This document shows positions 62,875-64,000 of a stretch of 64,000 nucleotides of DNA, in pieces. This DNA is from Lachnospiraceae bacterium. Its GTDB lineage: Bacteria; Bacillota; Clostridia; Lachnospirales; Lachnospiraceae. Each line of letters opens with the position of its first letter. Positions within the stretch are counted from its first letter, which is position 1. The stretch is from the NCBI GenBank assembly GCA_022793065.1, contig JAAWCE010000020.1:62001-126000 (forward strand), written 5' to 3'. A model generated the notes under the pieces. The model did no database searches. It was not told where the DNA came from and was given only the letters and a program-made list of their open reading frames with translations. Position numbers and translations under genes: made by a program.

Positions 62875-63377
62875 CTATCTTTCATTTATCTCTTTTGACA
62901 TATACTCTTTTGCCGCCTCTTCCGTTAATTGGAATTTATCACATATCTTATTCAAAATAATATCATTGGAAATCTGCAGCTCCTTCAATGCGGATATCAT
63001 AGCAAATATTCCTTTTTCTATTCCTTTTTCAATCCCTTTTTCTTCAACGCCCTTACTCAAATTACACATAAGCGACACCTCACTCTTCAATGACTGCGTC
63101 ATTTTAATATTAAAATCTTCTTCCAGTATATGACATTTATCCTCTGACCCTATTTCCGTGGAAAGAAGTATATTTAACAGTTTTAGCACATCTATATCAG
63201 ATTCTCCTTCTTTCCCCAGGCAAATCATAATAACTGCCATTAAGTCATAATTCGCCTTTCTTTCCTTGACACTGCCCACCAACTTCTTTTCCGTGATACG
63301 ATAGCAAGTAACGTTAAGAAAAACATTAATATCATTCAAATTTGTTAAAAACAATATTAAAAATCTTTCTTTGCTGT
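62875..63377 (-). pseudogene. Rpn-family PD-(D/E)XK nuclease/transposase, C-terminal remnant
   Basis: About 165 residues corresponding to the C-terminal half of Rpn-type proteins: DIDVLKLLNILLSTEIGSEDKCHILEEDFNIKMTQSLKSEVSLMCNLSKGVEEKGIEKGIEKGIFAMISALKELQ, with the EKGIEKG repeats typical of that family. The N-terminal nuclease domain is missing; the reading frame runs directly into the 3' end of the TnpB gene, so the element appears to have replaced or split off the 5' part. Confidence 0.7.
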
Positions 63378-64000
63378 TCAACCTAAGTTTACTACAGCCG
63401 GGTGTAACGCGCACCCTCTATCACATTTTATTGTGAATACTTTCTTCAAAATCTGATATGCACCGTTTAAATCAGCATTTATCAGTATACCGTCATTGGA
63501 GCGGAACAGGCCGCGGTACATCCTGCGGTTCCTGTTGTAGTTTTCCTTTGCCGGTTCTTCATTGTCAATGAAACTTGTACCGCTTGTATAGCTTTCTTCG
63601 GTCATTACGACTGCTATACCACATTCTTCTGCTTTGTACCGTATCATTTCAATGAGCCTGGCAAAAGGAATCTGCACAAAGTGCTGGTTCATTCGTTTGG
63701 ACAGCTTGGAGTTCTGTTTCCACTCGTCATTTTTTCCAATGACGATCACACTTACTTCGTTTTTTACACAGTAGTCTACCACATAACGGCTTGCTTTGTG
63801 GAGATAGTCGTCAATTTTTGCATTCCTCTTCCCGGTAAGCATATCCATCCGCCCCGTATAGTCCCTGCCGTTCATCCGTTTGCATATTTCACGGTAATGA
63901 CTGATTTCCTTGTTATAAAACTGATTGGCTGCCTTTACAGGCTTTCCGTTGACTATGAACGCTGCCCCGCCAAAGCTGTTACAGACAGTCATAAGGTTGT
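63378..64000 (-). CDS. tnpB: TnpB of an IS200/IS605-type element (partial, N-terminus off the right edge)
   Basis: The C-terminal 207 codons of an RNA-guided TnpB nuclease; the frame is open to the window edge. Seen: NNLMTVCNSFGGAAFIVNGKPVKAANQFYNKEISHYR, VIGKNDEWKQ, the catalytic Glu region VMTEESYTSGTSFIDNE, and the last catalytic Asp in LINADLNGAYQI, ending DRGCALHPAVVN. The CxxC zinc ribbon is absent, as in the short-ribbon IS1341-like group. No tnpA is visible. The right end of the element and its guide RNA should overlap the 3' end, about 63300-63450. Confidence 0.9.
   Translation of the reverse strand, partial: NLMTVCNSFGGAAFIVNGKPVKAANQFYNKEISHYREICKRMNGRDYTGRMDMLTGKRNAKIDDYLHKASRYVVDYCVKNEVSVIVIGKNDEWKQNSKLSKRMNQHFVQIPFARLIEMIRYKAEECGIAVVMTEESYTSGTSFIDNEEPAKENYNRNRRMYRGLFRSNDGILINADLNGAYQILKKVFTIKCDRGCALHPAVVNLG

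Noticed and set aside
1..64000. CRISPR array, rRNA or tRNA genes, prophage
   Set aside because: No regularly spaced short repeats, no tRNA-like TTCGAATC arm with acceptor pairing, and no capsid, terminase or integrase genes were seen.

Overview
The window is a piece of a low-GC Gram-positive chromosome, most likely an anaerobic, motile, potentially spore-forming member of the Lachnospiraceae/Clostridia. The evidence is gene order and gene content: mbl-flhO-flhP next to a FlgJ-like rod protein, comFC-yvyF, the c-di-AMP trio cdaA-cdaR-glmM, a Spo0A DNA-binding domain protein, ftsEX with an M23 hydrolase and an S41 protease, a DUF1846 protein and AGGAGG-type ribosome sites. Almost everything is on the minus strand, in a few long operons. 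No rRNA, tRNA or CRISPR array was seen.

Layout. 1-10.6 kb (minus): an exopolysaccharide operon with two polytopic membrane proteins, a GT2, a polyprenyl-phosphate sugar transferase, a Wzz-like co-polymerase carrying a dead kinase-like domain, another GT2, an EpsG-type polymerase, two GT4 enzymes and a GT2 cut by the left edge. 10.8-12.3 kb: a stand-alone Spo0A C-terminal domain protein and a GtrB/DPM1-like transferase. 12.6-13.8 kb (plus): a DUF3048 lipoprotein. 13.9-23.4 kb (minus): recD2, comFC, yvyF, two membrane proteins, cdaA, cdaR, glmM and an HPr gene. 23.6-26.9 kb: mbl, flhO, flhP and a rod-binding protein. 27-33.8 kb: uvrB, a GT-C-like membrane protein and uvrA. 34.1-38.5 kb: ftsE, ftsX, an M23 hydrolase and a C-terminal processing protease. 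38.9-47.7 kb: a PucR/CdaR-type regulator, a YjfB motility protein, an unknown protein, a small peptide ORF (plus strand), a duplicated HTH/TPR regulator and ftsH. 47.7-49.2 kb (plus): DUF1846. 49.3-61 kb (minus): a ter-type stress operon with a trypsin-like protease, rhomboid, YceG, TelA, four TerD-family proteins and a Ca-type P-ATPase. 61.3-64 kb: an AT-rich, rearranged end with a SHOCT-like protein, a collagen-like gene remnant, a small P-loop kinase, an Rpn remnant and a TnpB cut by the right edge.

The most unusual material is at the RNA level and in small units. (1) Eight short GC-rich hairpins sit directly against a GGGGTATAAG/GGAGGTATAAG-type Shine-Dalgarno, with stems that differ in sequence but keep pairing, in front of unrelated genes. 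(2) A separate leader element of about 100 nt with compensatory stem changes ends in GGAACTGGAATAGGAGG and precedes ftsE (twice, in tandem), TerD-family genes and others. (3) A consensus sigma-A promoter drives about 255 nt of non-coding sequence ending in a 17-bp perfect hairpin, a candidate small RNA. (4) A 45-codon peptide gene with its own promoter and terminator lies tail-to-tail with a duplicated HTH/TPR regulator and shares a CTGGCAC motif with it, a possible peptide-signalling pair. (5) YceG contains three copies of one fold-sized repeat, and a fourth copy forms the N-terminal half of the trypsin-like protease in the same operon.
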